This document shows, piece after piece, positions 50,588 through 59,701 of a stretch of DNA of 64,000 bases; position 1 is the stretch's first letter, and each line of letters opens with the position of its first letter. A program made the translations under genes and the position numbers. The stretch comes from Rhizobacter sp. Root1221 (lineage in GTDB: Bacteria > Pseudomonadota > Gammaproteobacteria > Burkholderiales > Burkholderiaceae_C): NCBI RefSeq assembly GCF_001425785.1, contig NZ_LMDI01000007.1:62001-126000 (forward strand), written 5' to 3'. The notes under the pieces are model-generated. The model made no database searches. It saw nothing but the letters and a program-made list of their open reading frames with translations, and was not told the origin of the DNA.

Positions 50588-51268
50588 TCAGAAGCGGTAG
50601 CCCACGAACAGCGCCGTGGTGAGCGGGTCCAGCGTGAGGTCCTTCGACTGGCCCGTCGACAGCGTGGCGCGGGTCTTCAGGAACGTCTTGAGCACCGTGG
50701 CGTCCACGAACCAGCGCTCGCTGAACGTGTAGGACGCACCCACCTGGATCGTGGCCGCCAGCTTCGAATCGATCTTCAGCGTGGTGGGGTTCGAGGGCGA
50801 GCCCCCGCTCAGCGCGGTCAGCGAGGCAGTGCCCTTTTCCTTGAAGAACTTGGCGTAGGTAAGGCCGGCACCGACGTACGGGCGGAACAGCGACTGCGCC
50901 TCCAGGAAGCGGTACTGCGCCAACAGGGTCATGGGCAGCACCTTCGTTTCGGCGATCTTGCCCACCCCGGCGATGGCGCCGTCGCCAACGATGTCGTGCT
51001 TGAAGGGCAGCGCCAGCGGAACATCGATCGAGATGTTGTCGGAGTACATGTAGGTGATGCCACCCCCCACCTGCGTGTCGGCCTCGACATCCGACTTCGT
51101 GTTCGGGAACGACGGCGCGCTGAGGGCTCCGCTCTTGACCTGGGGAGTGATGCGCGCGACACCGCCGCGCACCAGCAGCGAACCGGCCGACTGCGCGCTG
51201 GCCGCGCCGGAGGCAAGGAGGCCGGCCACACAAGCGGCGGCGGCGAGGCACTTGACGTTGTTGTTCAT
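50588..51268 (-). CDS. OmpW family outer membrane protein
   Basis: 226 residues with a Sec signal (MNNNVKCLAAAACVAGLLAS, cleavage near ASAQSAG) and an eight-strand barrel pattern: GSLLVRGGVARITPQ, VGGGITYMYSDNISIDVPLA, LAQYRFLEAQSLFRPYVGAG and the terminal ...LTTALFVGYRF with C-terminal Phe needed for BAM insertion. OmpW/AlkL proteins pass small hydrophobic molecules. It is 24 bp after a GDSL lipoprotein gene and shares its terminator. Confidence 0.9.
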   Translation of the reverse strand: MNNNVKCLAAAACVAGLLASGAASAQSAGSLLVRGGVARITPQVKSGALSAPSFPNTKSDVEADTQVGGGITYMYSDNISIDVPLALPFKHDIVGDGAIAGVGKIAETKVLPMTLLAQYRFLEAQSLFRPYVGAGLTYAKFFKEKGTASLTALSGGSPSNPTTLKIDSKLAATIQVGASYTFSERWFVDATVLKTFLKTRATLSTGQSKDLTLDPLTTALFVGYRF

Positions 51269-51292
51269 GTGTTCTGTTCTTTCAAGCGTCAG

Positions 51293-52441
51293 TTACAGCC
51301 AGCCCTTGGAGGCCAGGCTCCGGGCGATCAGCTGGGAGACCAGTTGGTGGGCGTACGGCGTCGGGTGGAAACCATCCGAGAACGCGTAGCTGCGCCACCA
51401 GTTCGGGTCGGTCACGCCGGTGGGCGGTGCGGCCGACAGTGCAGCGGCGGTGCAGGTGGCGAACGTGTAGGTCGGCAGGCCATCCGAGCCCACGCCGGTG
51501 GCCGGGCAGGCCGGGGTCGTCACGTTCGTCAGGCTGTACTGCGACGGGTTGGCGATGTTGTCTTCGAACGAGGTGTAGAAGTCGACCACGGCCACCTTGC
51601 TGTTGCCGGCGAAGCGGGCGGCGAGGCGGCTGTTGTAGGCCGAGATCCAGCCCTTGAACAACGCTTCGGCCTGCGCCCGGGCCGCCACACCATTGGCGCC
51701 GTTGGCGGCCGCGATGGCGTTCAGCACGGTCTGGAAGCGCGGCGTGTGCGTGATGGGCGGCATGTTGAGCACGGCCACGTACTGGGCGCCCTTTTGCACC
51801 ACGTTCGCGTCGATTGCGTCCGAGAACTGGTTGGCCAGCGCGGTCATGTAGAGGCCGCCCAGGTTGGCGAGGCCGGCCGCGCCGGTGGCCATCTGGGTGT
51901 CGACCACCGTGGCGTCGAGCACCGTCTTGAGCAGCCCGCCGTAGGTGGCGCCGCTGTCCGAGGCGGCCCTCAGGTAGGCGCCCACGAGGTCGGCTGCGTC
52001 GTTGCCGCCGCCGTCGATCAGCACCAGTTCACGGGCACCGAAGTTGGTGGTGGCCGACGCGTCCTTCAGCTGCTGGATCACCGACAACGGCGAGGCCGGG
52101 TTGCTGAAGTTGTTGATGCGGCCGCCGCCGATCGCGTAGTTCGTGCAGCCTGCGGCCGGGTTCGGCACGAACGTCGTGGCGCCCGTGGCCACGTAGTAGT
52201 TGCAGGGCTTCGTGACACCAAAGCTCTCGGCCACCCGCTGCGGGTACATGACACCGCCCTGCACGGTGGCGATCACGCCGCCGAAGGTGCCGACGTCGGC
52301 CAGGCTGTCGCCCATGACCTTGACCGACGTGATCTCGACCTGGGTCTCCGTGTCGCTCCCGCCGCCGCCACAGGCGGTGACGAGGGCCGCCGCCAGTGCG
52401 ATGGCGCCCAGCGCGCCGACCTTGCGATTCCATTGATGCAT
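51293..52441 (-). CDS. SGNH/GDSL hydrolase lipoprotein
   Basis: 382 residues with lipobox LVTAC (Cys24) followed by a GGGG linker, so exported and lipid-anchored. The GDSL block I is VKVMGDSLADVGTFGGV (nucleophile Ser in GDS); block III is LIDGGGNDAADLVGAYL with the oxyanion-hole Asn; the last block is AFSDGFHPTPYAHQLVS with catalytic Asp and His. Esterase or lipase activity on an unknown ester is expected. Encoded just upstream of ompW; a palindrome lies 48 bp before the start. Confidence 0.85.
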   Translation of the reverse strand: MHQWNRKVGALGAIALAAALVTACGGGGSDTETQVEITSVKVMGDSLADVGTFGGVIATVQGGVMYPQRVAESFGVTKPCNYYVATGATTFVPNPAAGCTNYAIGGGRINNFSNPASPLSVIQQLKDASATTNFGARELVLIDGGGNDAADLVGAYLRAASDSGATYGGLLKTVLDATVVDTQMATGAAGLANLGGLYMTALANQFSDAIDANVVQKGAQYVAVLNMPPITHTPRFQTVLNAIAAANGANGVAARAQAEALFKGWISAYNSRLAARFAGNSKVAVVDFYTSFEDNIANPSQYSLTNVTTPACPATGVGSDGLPTYTFATCTAAALSAAPPTGVTDPNWWRSYAFSDGFHPTPYAHQLVSQLIARSLASKGWL

Positions 52442-52488
52442 GCAGAACTCCAGTGTCTTCGCCGCGACGGGGGCGAGATTTCAATAAG

Positions 52489-52502
52489 AACGAACGTTCG
52501 TT
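52489..52502. promoter_or_regulatory. Operator-like palindrome upstream of GDSL gene
   Basis: AACGAACGTTCGTT is a perfect 14-bp palindrome centred about 54 bp before the GDSL start. Palindromes with ACGAACGTTCGT-type cores are bound by several TetR-family regulators. No regulator gene is adjacent in this window. Confidence 0.6.
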
Positions 52503-52637
52503 TCCAACAGCCGCGGATGCTACTCTCGTGGCCGAAATTGACACATATGGAAACCCCGGATTCCGCACCACAGAATCCGCGTGTCCGGTGGGAGACACCA
52601 GACCCGCCAGGCTGCCGCCCAGCTGGCACGGAGGCGC

Positions 52638-54026
<1,389 letters not shown>

Positions 54027-54110
54027 GGGGAACGCGCCCGCGGACAAGGAGGAATCATCCTAGCCCGGCGGCTGCAGGCCCACAAGCACGGGGCCTTCGC
54101 CCCGCGTGGT

Positions 54111-54518
54111 TCAGCTGCCCTTCTTCGGGCGGCCCGGCTTCAGCGGCACCAGCGTTTCCAGTGCGGCGCGCAGCCGGGCATCGTTCAACGCGCTCAATGC
54201 CTGCAGGCCGGCGCGCAGCAGCTCGCTCTTCTTGGCCGGGCGGCCGAAGGCGATGGCACGGGCCTTGAGCTGGCCGATCAGGTCGAAGTCGGCCTGGGGC
54301 AGCGTGAAGCTGTCGCGCACCAGCTTCTGCTTCACCTTCACCGGTGCCTCGACCACCACCGGCACGTCGGCCTTCACGGCCTTGCCGTTGGACTTGGCTG
54401 CCGCGGGTTTGGCTGCCGGCTTCGCTGCCGGTACGGCCTTGCGTTTGGCGGCAGCGGGGGTTGCGGCGGTAGTTGCGGCGGTAGTTGCGGCGGCAGTGCG
54501 GGAGGTGGCTGCGGGCAT
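54111..54518 (-). CDS. Ala/Lys-rich small DNA-binding candidate
   Basis: 135 residues starting MPAATSRTAAATTAATTAAT. The first half is Ala/Lys/Pro-rich and histone H1-like (AAAKRKAVPAAKPAAKPAAA); three 12-bp copies of GTTGCGGCGGTA at 54460-54495 encode part of it. The second half looks folded: VRDSFTLPQADFDLIGQLKA, RAIAFGRPAKKSELLRAGLQ, ending VPLKPGRPKKGS with an AT-hook-like GRPKK. The pattern suggests a ribbon- or helix-type DNA-binding protein; function not established. A longer start 18 nt upstream is possible. A 36-bp nested palindrome lies just upstream, perhaps its own operator. Confidence 0.6.
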   Translation of the reverse strand: MPAATSRTAAATTAATTAATPAAAKRKAVPAAKPAAKPAAAKSNGKAVKADVPVVVEAPVKVKQKLVRDSFTLPQADFDLIGQLKARAIAFGRPAKKSELLRAGLQALSALNDARLRAALETLVPLKPGRPKKGS

Positions 54519-54535
54519 CGGGGAAAACTCCGTCA

Positions 54536-54571
54536 AATTGGTATAAACGATTTATACGATATAAACCAATT
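54536..54571. promoter_or_regulatory. AT-rich nested palindromic operator candidate
   Basis: AATTGGT (54536-54542) and ACCAATT (54565-54571) frame two overlapping palindromes: GTATAAA-CGA-TTTATAC (54541-54557) and TTATA-CGA-TATAA (54552-54564), centred 9 bp apart and symmetric about the outer arms. TATAAAC also repeats directly 18 bp apart. This AT-rich islet in a GC-rich genome starts 17 bp before the small DNA-binding candidate gene and is likely to overlap its promoter. Confidence 0.7.
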
Positions 54572-54874
54572 GGCGACAAGTGCGGCTGGCCGATTTTCAA
54601 CGCGGCTGTCACACACGGCGGCGAGACTCGGCAGGATGCCTGCGCCGCGTTGCCTACCCGTTGTCGTGTGTGCCACGCATCCGCCAGCGGGCGCGCCACA
54701 GCGCGGCCAGTTCGATCGCGCCCCACACCCAGTCGCGCAACCGGCGGGGGCTGGGCGATCGCGGATTCGCGGCACGTGGTGCTGCCTCCATGGCGTTTTC
54801 CCGAGTGGACCTGCCCCCACGCTAGTGCCACCGTGTGACAGAACGATGGCAGCGCCCACCGCGTCCGGCCGCCC
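54572..54874. other. Intergenic gap upstream of M14 peptidase gene
   Basis: About 300 bp. It holds only one possible small minus-strand frame (54654-54791); the peptidase ATG has no strong ribosome site and no clear promoter is visible. Confidence 0.5.
54654..54791 (-). CDS. Possible 45-residue small protein
   Basis: The minus frame from ATG 54791 to TAG 54654 encodes 45 residues beginning MEAAPRAANPRSPSPRRLRD and containing WVWGAIELAALWRARWRMR, an amphipathic stretch of Trp and Arg. Codon third positions are GC-rich, as in neighbours. The ribosome site (GGGAAA about 6-9 nt upstream) is weak. It could be chance; I recognise no family. Confidence 0.3.
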   Translation of the reverse strand: MEAAPRAANPRSPSPRRLRDWVWGAIELAALWRARWRMRGTHDNG

Positions 54875-55897
54875 ATGACCTCACAGCAGCCACCCCAACT
54901 GGCCGAACTGCAGGACCTCCTCGACGGGGCGCCCCGCGAGGCGGAGGTGTCGACGGTGTGCCAGGTGGATGCGGCCGGGCGCACGTTCCCCGTGTATGCA
55001 CTCGCCCTCGGCAACCGTTCACCGGACGTGCCCGCGGTAGGCTTCTTCGGCGGTGTCCACGGCCTCGAGCGCATCGGTGCCGACGTGGTGATCGGTTACC
55101 TGCGCAACATCCTCAACCGCCTGCCCTGGGACAACCTGCTCGCGATGCAGCTCGCGCGCATGCGGATGGTGTTCATGCCCATCGTGAACCCCGGGGGCCT
55201 GTGGCTCGGCACCCGGGCCAACCCGCACGGCGTGGACCTGATGCGCAACGCCCCCGTGGACTCGGCCGATGCCCCACCCGCGTTGCTGGGCGGCCAGCGA
55301 ATCAGTGCGCGGCTGCCGTGGTACCGCGGCGTGTTGGGCGCCTCGATGGAGGCCGAGAGCCTGGCCGTGTGCCGGGTGGTCGAGGCGGAGCTGCTGCCCC
55401 ATGTGTTCAGCCTGAGCGTCGACTGCCACTCCGGCTTCGGCGTGCGCGACCGCATCTGGTTTCCCTACGCCCACACGGCGCAGCCGGTGACCCATCTCGC
55501 GGAACTGCATGCCTTCTCGCAGGTGCTCGACCGCGGGCACCCGCACCACCGCTACGTGTTCGAGCCGCAGAGCCACCAGTACCTCGCCCACGGCGACCTC
55601 TGGGACCACCTCTACGCGCTCGCCTGCACGCGCGGCGACGGTGTGTTCCTGCCGCTCACGCTCGAGATGGGCTCGTGGTTGTGGGTGCGCAAGAACCCGC
55701 GCCAGTTCCTGTCGCGGCACGGGTTCTTCAACCCGCTCATCCAGCACCGGCAGGAGCGCGTGCTGCGCCGCCACCTGGGCGGCCTCGACTTCATGGCCCG
55801 GGCCGCCTGGAGCCACGACCGGTGGCTGCCGGCTGGCGCGGCGCGTGCCAGTCACCGGGAGTTGGCCCTCGACCGCTGGTACCGGGGGGCCCGGTGA
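54875..55897 (+). CDS. M14 family zinc carboxypeptidase-like protein
   Basis: 340 residues starting MTSQQPPQLAELQDLLDGAP. Zinc ligands His62 and Glu65 in GGVHGLERIGADV, the Arg/Asn substrate-binding region (IVNPGGLWLGTRANPHGVDL), the third ligand His in SVDCHSGFGVRD and the catalytic Glu in PLTLEMGSW. No signal peptide, so cytoplasmic; it belongs to the succinylglutamate desuccinylase/M14-like group rather than secreted digestive enzymes. Substrate unknown. Its stop overlaps the hydrolase start (GTGA). Confidence 0.85.
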   Translation: MTSQQPPQLAELQDLLDGAPREAEVSTVCQVDAAGRTFPVYALALGNRSPDVPAVGFFGGVHGLERIGADVVIGYLRNILNRLPWDNLLAMQLARMRMVFMPIVNPGGLWLGTRANPHGVDLMRNAPVDSADAPPALLGGQRISARLPWYRGVLGASMEAESLAVCRVVEAELLPHVFSLSVDCHSGFGVRDRIWFPYAHTAQPVTHLAELHAFSQVLDRGHPHHRYVFEPQSHQYLAHGDLWDHLYALACTRGDGVFLPLTLEMGSWLWVRKNPRQFLSRHGFFNPLIQHRQERVLRRHLGGLDFMARAAWSHDRWLPAGAARASHRELALDRWYRGAR

Positions 55898-56664
55898 ACG
55901 CGTGGATCCTGCTGCGCGGCCTGACCCGCGAGGCGCGGCATTGGGGGGCGTTCCCCGAGGTGCTGGCGGCGCGCTGCCCGCACGTGCCGATCGTTGCAAT
56001 CGACCTGCCCGGCAACGGCACGCTGAACAACGAACCCAGCCCGCCCGACGTGGCGACGATGGCTGCCGCTTGCCGCGCCCGGGCGCGGGCGCTCGGCCTG
56101 GCACCGCCGTTCGGTGTGGTGGCGATGTCGCTCGGGGCCATGGTCACGGCCCAGTGGGCCCACGACGCGCCGGGGGAGTTGGCTGCCGCCGTGCTGATCA
56201 ACACGAGCCTGAGGCCCCATTCCCCATTCCACCACCGGTTGCAGGCGGCGGCGTGGCCCGGGCTCCTGCGGGTGGCGCTGAGCCGCGATGCCCGTCGACG
56301 TGAGCAGGCGGTGTGGTACCTGACGAGCCGTCGGCCCGAGGCGGACCGGGACGCCACGGTGGCGGCGTGGTCCGCCATCCACCGGGACCGGCCGGTGGCC
56401 ACCATCAACGGGCTGCGCCAGTTGTGGGCCGCCGCCCGGTACCGCGCGCCGGCCCACGCGCCGGAGGTGCCGATGCTGATGCTGTGCGGCGCCGGCGACC
56501 GCCTCGTGAACCCCAACTGTTCCGCCGCCATCGCCCGCGCGTGGCACGCCACCCTGCGCACCCACCCGTGGTCCGGCCATGACCTGCCCCTCGACGACCC
56601 GGCGTGGGTGGCCGAGGCCGTGCTTGCCTGGTGCGACCAGCAACTAAGCGACAGTCGCCCCTGA
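55894..56664 (+). CDS. Alpha/beta hydrolase
   Basis: 256 residues starting at GTG 55894 (V-NAWILLRGLTREARHWGA), overlapping the M14 stop by 4 bp. The nucleophile elbow reads VAMSLGAMV (Ser with A-x-S-x-G variant) after AIDLPGNGTLNNEP, and the late acid/His are in LCGAGDRLVNPNCS and SGHDLPLDDPAWV. The layout matches the BioH/MenH-like hydrolases. Substrate unknown; the coupling to the M14 peptidase suggests they act in one pathway. Confidence 0.85.
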   Translation: MNAWILLRGLTREARHWGAFPEVLAARCPHVPIVAIDLPGNGTLNNEPSPPDVATMAAACRARARALGLAPPFGVVAMSLGAMVTAQWAHDAPGELAAAVLINTSLRPHSPFHHRLQAAAWPGLLRVALSRDARRREQAVWYLTSRRPEADRDATVAAWSAIHRDRPVATINGLRQLWAAARYRAPAHAPEVPMLMLCGAGDRLVNPNCSAAIARAWHATLRTHPWSGHDLPLDDPAWVAEAVLAWCDQQLSDSRP

Positions 56665-56716
56665 CCTCGGCAGGGTCGTGCCGTCGATGCCGTTTACCCA
56701 GGGCGACACTCGGCCG

Positions 56717-57679
56717 ATGGATCCCCACACCCCTCCCCTCGATCCGCTGCCTCATGTGTCGCTGGCCTTCGACGACCTGCAGCGCCTGCTGCTCGACGCC
56801 CATGCCGGTGTTGTCATGGGCCTCGACCTGGATGGCCGGCTGCGCTGGCTCAACGCGGCGGGCCAGGCCCGGCTCGGGTATGCCGCCCGCGAGCTCGATG
56901 GCGTGGACCTGGCGGGCACCCTGCTCACCCAGGACGAACTCGACCGGCACGCGGCCGCACTGTTCGAAGAACTCGGAGAACCCGTGCCCGCGAACGCCGC
57001 GGTGCTGGGCGTGCGCCTCCTGCGCGGCCTGCCTCCGAAGGACTCGGCCTGGATGCTGCGCCACAAGGACGGTTCACCGCAGCCCACCCGCCTGGCGATG
57101 GGCGCGTTGCGCAACGACCGCGATGAGGTGGTGGGGTTCGTTGCGGTGGAACCTGCCTCGCCCCACGACGCACCGCTGCGCTTCGCCCACCACGACAACC
57201 TCACCGGGCTGCCGAACCGCGCGGTGCTGGCCGACCGGGCCGAGATGGCCCTGCAGCGGGCCACGCGGCAAGGCACCGTGCTCGCGCTGCTGCTGGTCGA
57301 GCTCGTGGGCTTCGACGCCTTGTGTGCGGAACGTGGCCGCAGCGTCGGCGACGACCTGCTGCGTGCCACCGCCAGCCGCCTGCACTTCGAACTGCGCAGG
57401 ACCGACACCGCCGTCCGGCTGGAAGGCGGCCAGTTTGCCGCGCTGCTCGTGGACCTGAACCACGCCGACGAAGCCATGGCGGTGGCGGGCAAGGTGCGGC
57501 ACGCGTTGTCGGCCAAGGTCAACGTGGGCGTGGCGATCCTCCCGCTCGACGTCCGCGTGGGCCTCGCGTGGTTCCCGGAACACGGCGACCAGCTGCTGCC
57601 GCTGCTGGAGGCGGCCGAGGCGGCACTCGGCACGCTTGGCCCGGATGGCGACGGATTGGCCGCGGCGGCGGCCGGCTGA
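56717..57679 (+). CDS. PAS domain protein with degenerate GGDEF domain
   Basis: 320 residues starting MDPHTPPLDPLPHVSLAFDD. A PAS-like domain (about 25-140; AHAGVVMGLDLDGRLRWLNA, ARLGYAARELDGVDLAGTLL) precedes a diguanylate cyclase-like domain from HHDNLTGLPNRAVLADRAEM. The active site GG[D/E]EF reads EGGQF, and the I-site RxxD is not evident, so it should not make c-di-GMP; it may bind nucleotide or a partner. No membrane segment. A start 39 nt earlier is possible. Confidence 0.8.
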   Translation: MDPHTPPLDPLPHVSLAFDDLQRLLLDAHAGVVMGLDLDGRLRWLNAAGQARLGYAARELDGVDLAGTLLTQDELDRHAAALFEELGEPVPANAAVLGVRLLRGLPPKDSAWMLRHKDGSPQPTRLAMGALRNDRDEVVGFVAVEPASPHDAPLRFAHHDNLTGLPNRAVLADRAEMALQRATRQGTVLALLLVELVGFDALCAERGRSVGDDLLRATASRLHFELRRTDTAVRLEGGQFAALLVDLNHADEAMAVAGKVRHALSAKVNVGVAILPLDVRVGLAWFPEHGDQLLPLLEAAEAALGTLGPDGDGLAAAAAG

Positions 57680-57759
57680 CCGCCCTGGTTCTTCCTGTCG
57701 AGCGGATCACGGCGGAAGGCGTGGTGGACTCCGTCGTGACGCCAGCCGGCGAATGGCGC

Positions 57760-58629
57760 CTACGACGCGGCAACGGCCTCCTTGACGAAGTCCGCGTACT
57801 TGCGCAGGGGACGCCCGAGGATGGCCTGCAGGCGATCCGCTGCGCCGTCCGCACCGTGCATGCCGAACTTCTGGATCCCGGCCATCATCAGGCGCATGTC
57901 GTAGGCAAGCCAGGACGGCGCCGACCCGGCCATCTGCCGTTCGAAGGCCACCACGTCATTCCCGCCGTAGGTCACTTCGCGGCCGAGCGCGGCATGCCAG
58001 GTCCTGGCCGCCGACTCCCCGGTCAACAGCTCGGGCCCGACCAGCTCCAGTGTCACGCGCGGTGATGGTGCGAGCGCGCGGTCGCGGCGCAGCAGTTCGG
58101 CGACGGCGACGTCCGCGATGTCCCGCGCATCGATCATCGCGACGCCTGCCGAGCCGATCGGCATCGGGTAAACGCCGTAGCCCTGGATCACCTGCTGGAC
58201 CATGCGCTCGTTCTGCATGAAGTAGGCGGGCCGAAGAATGGTCGCCGGCATGTCGAGGCTCTCGATCATTCGCTCGACCGTGTGCTTGCCGGTGAAGTGC
58301 GGCACGTTGGTGAACTTGTCCGCGTGCATGACCGACAGGTAGACGACGCGCTCGATGCCAGCCTCGCGCGCCAGGTTCAGCGTGACGAGGGCTTGCGTCA
58401 CTTCGTCGGGCGTGACGGCATTCAACAGGAACAGCGTGCGCACCGACGACAGTGCCGCGCGCAATGAGGGCACGTCGGTCAGGTCGCCAACGACCTCTTT
58501 GGCGCCCGCCGGAAAGCGTTGCTTTCCGGGTGTGCGAACGAACGCGCTGACTTTGGCGCCGGCGCCTGCCAGGCCTTGGACGACAAGGGAACCGATGGTG
58601 CCGGTGGCACCTGTGACGAGAATGCTCAT
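57760..58629 (-). CDS. NmrA-like NAD(P)-binding protein
   Basis: 289 residues starting MSILVTGATGTIGSLVVQGL with the GxxGxxG nucleotide motif, then GAKVSAFVRTPGKQRFPAGA and AGIERVVYLSVMHADKF. The catalytic Tyr-x3-Lys of extended short-chain reductases is not conserved (the region reads VYLSVMHADKFTN and later PHFTGKH), as in the NmrA group that senses NAD(P) redox state. Downstream of an oxidoreductase on the same strand (31 bp); likely one unit controlled by the LysR gene opposite. Confidence 0.82.
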   Translation of the reverse strand: MSILVTGATGTIGSLVVQGLAGAGAKVSAFVRTPGKQRFPAGAKEVVGDLTDVPSLRAALSSVRTLFLLNAVTPDEVTQALVTLNLAREAGIERVVYLSVMHADKFTNVPHFTGKHTVERMIESLDMPATILRPAYFMQNERMVQQVIQGYGVYPMPIGSAGVAMIDARDIADVAVAELLRRDRALAPSPRVTLELVGPELLTGESAARTWHAALGREVTYGGNDVVAFERQMAGSAPSWLAYDMRLMMAGIQKFGMHGADGAADRLQAILGRPLRKYADFVKEAVAAS

Positions 58630-58660
58630 GGAAATCTCCAGGGGTGGTGGTGGGGATGGA

Positions 58661-59596
58661 TCAGCGCGAAAAGTCTGCGACGACTTTGCCGATGCGAGGG
58701 CCGGTGCGATTGCGTTCGATGGCCGCGGGGATGCCGTCGAAGCCCACGACTTCGCTGAGCTTCGAGATCAGCGTGCCTTTGGCGATCTCCGCCGCCAGGC
58801 GTTCCAGCAGGGCCGCGTCCGGTTTGTTCGTGAACCACAGTCCGCGGCGGCCGGGGGGCGTGCGTGCAAGGATGTCGGGCGAGGACGTGCCGACGATCGC
58901 GCCGTGCTTCGTCAGCACCTGCCACGAGCGATCGAGCACGTCGCCGCCGACGTAGTCGACCACCAGGTCGATGTCCCGCGCGATCTCCTCGAAGCGTTGG
59001 GTCCGGTAGTCGATGACGTGGTCAGCGCCCAGGCTGCGCACGTACTCGAGGTGCGCGGTGGCCGCCGTTGCAAAGACCTCGGCACCTGCACGCCTGGCGT
59101 ACTGCACGGCATAGCCGCCCAGCCCCCCTGCTGCACCGTGGATCAGGATTCGCTGCCCTGCGGTGATCGGACCCGCGTGGTGCAAGCTGTGCCAGGCGGC
59201 TACGGCCGCCACGGGAACGCCGGCCGCATGGACGTCGTCCAAGCCTGGCGGCGTGAGCACCAGGTTCGTTTCGTCAACCGTCACGAAATCGGCATAGGCG
59301 CCCAGCCGGCCAAGCGGCCCCATGACGCGATCGCCTGCGCGAAAGCGCGAGGCGCCGGGGCCGACCGCCGCCACGGCACCCGCCATTTCAATACCCAGCA
59401 CGGCGGGCAGCTGAAGCGGGAAGGCGTCCCGGACGTAGCCTTCACGAACTTTCCAATCGATGCCGTTCACGCCGGCTGCGCGAACGCGGACGAGAACCTG
59501 CCCCGGTCCGGCTGCGGGCCTTGCGATATCGGCGACCTCGGCGGCGGCAGCGCCGCCATAGGCGCGGATCAGGACAGCGCGTTGAGTGGCGCTCAT
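58661..59596 (-). CDS. NADP-dependent oxidoreductase (zinc-independent MDR)
   Basis: 311 residues starting MSATQRAVLIRAYGGAAAAE. GroES-like front (GVNGIDWKVREGYVRDAFPL, VLGIEMAGAVAAVGPGASRF) and Rossmann motif LIHGAAGGLGGYAVQYARRA; no zinc cysteines. A quinone-oxidoreductase type enzyme of unknown substrate, often induced by electrophile or redox stress. Divergent from a LysR regulator across 105 bp, the standard layout for regulator and target. Confidence 0.87.
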   Translation of the reverse strand: MSATQRAVLIRAYGGAAAAEVADIARPAAGPGQVLVRVRAAGVNGIDWKVREGYVRDAFPLQLPAVLGIEMAGAVAAVGPGASRFRAGDRVMGPLGRLGAYADFVTVDETNLVLTPPGLDDVHAAGVPVAAVAAWHSLHHAGPITAGQRILIHGAAGGLGGYAVQYARRAGAEVFATAATAHLEYVRSLGADHVIDYRTQRFEEIARDIDLVVDYVGGDVLDRSWQVLTKHGAIVGTSSPDILARTPPGRRGLWFTNKPDAALLERLAAEIAKGTLISKLSEVVGFDGIPAAIERNRTGPRIGKVVADFSR

Positions 59597-59701
59597 TTTC
59601 AGTTTCCTCGTATCGAAGTAGCGATGACGAGAAGATAGGTCGTTGCAAAGACAAAACGAAGACGCCAAAATGAAGACATACTGTTTCAAATTCGGAACAC
59701 C

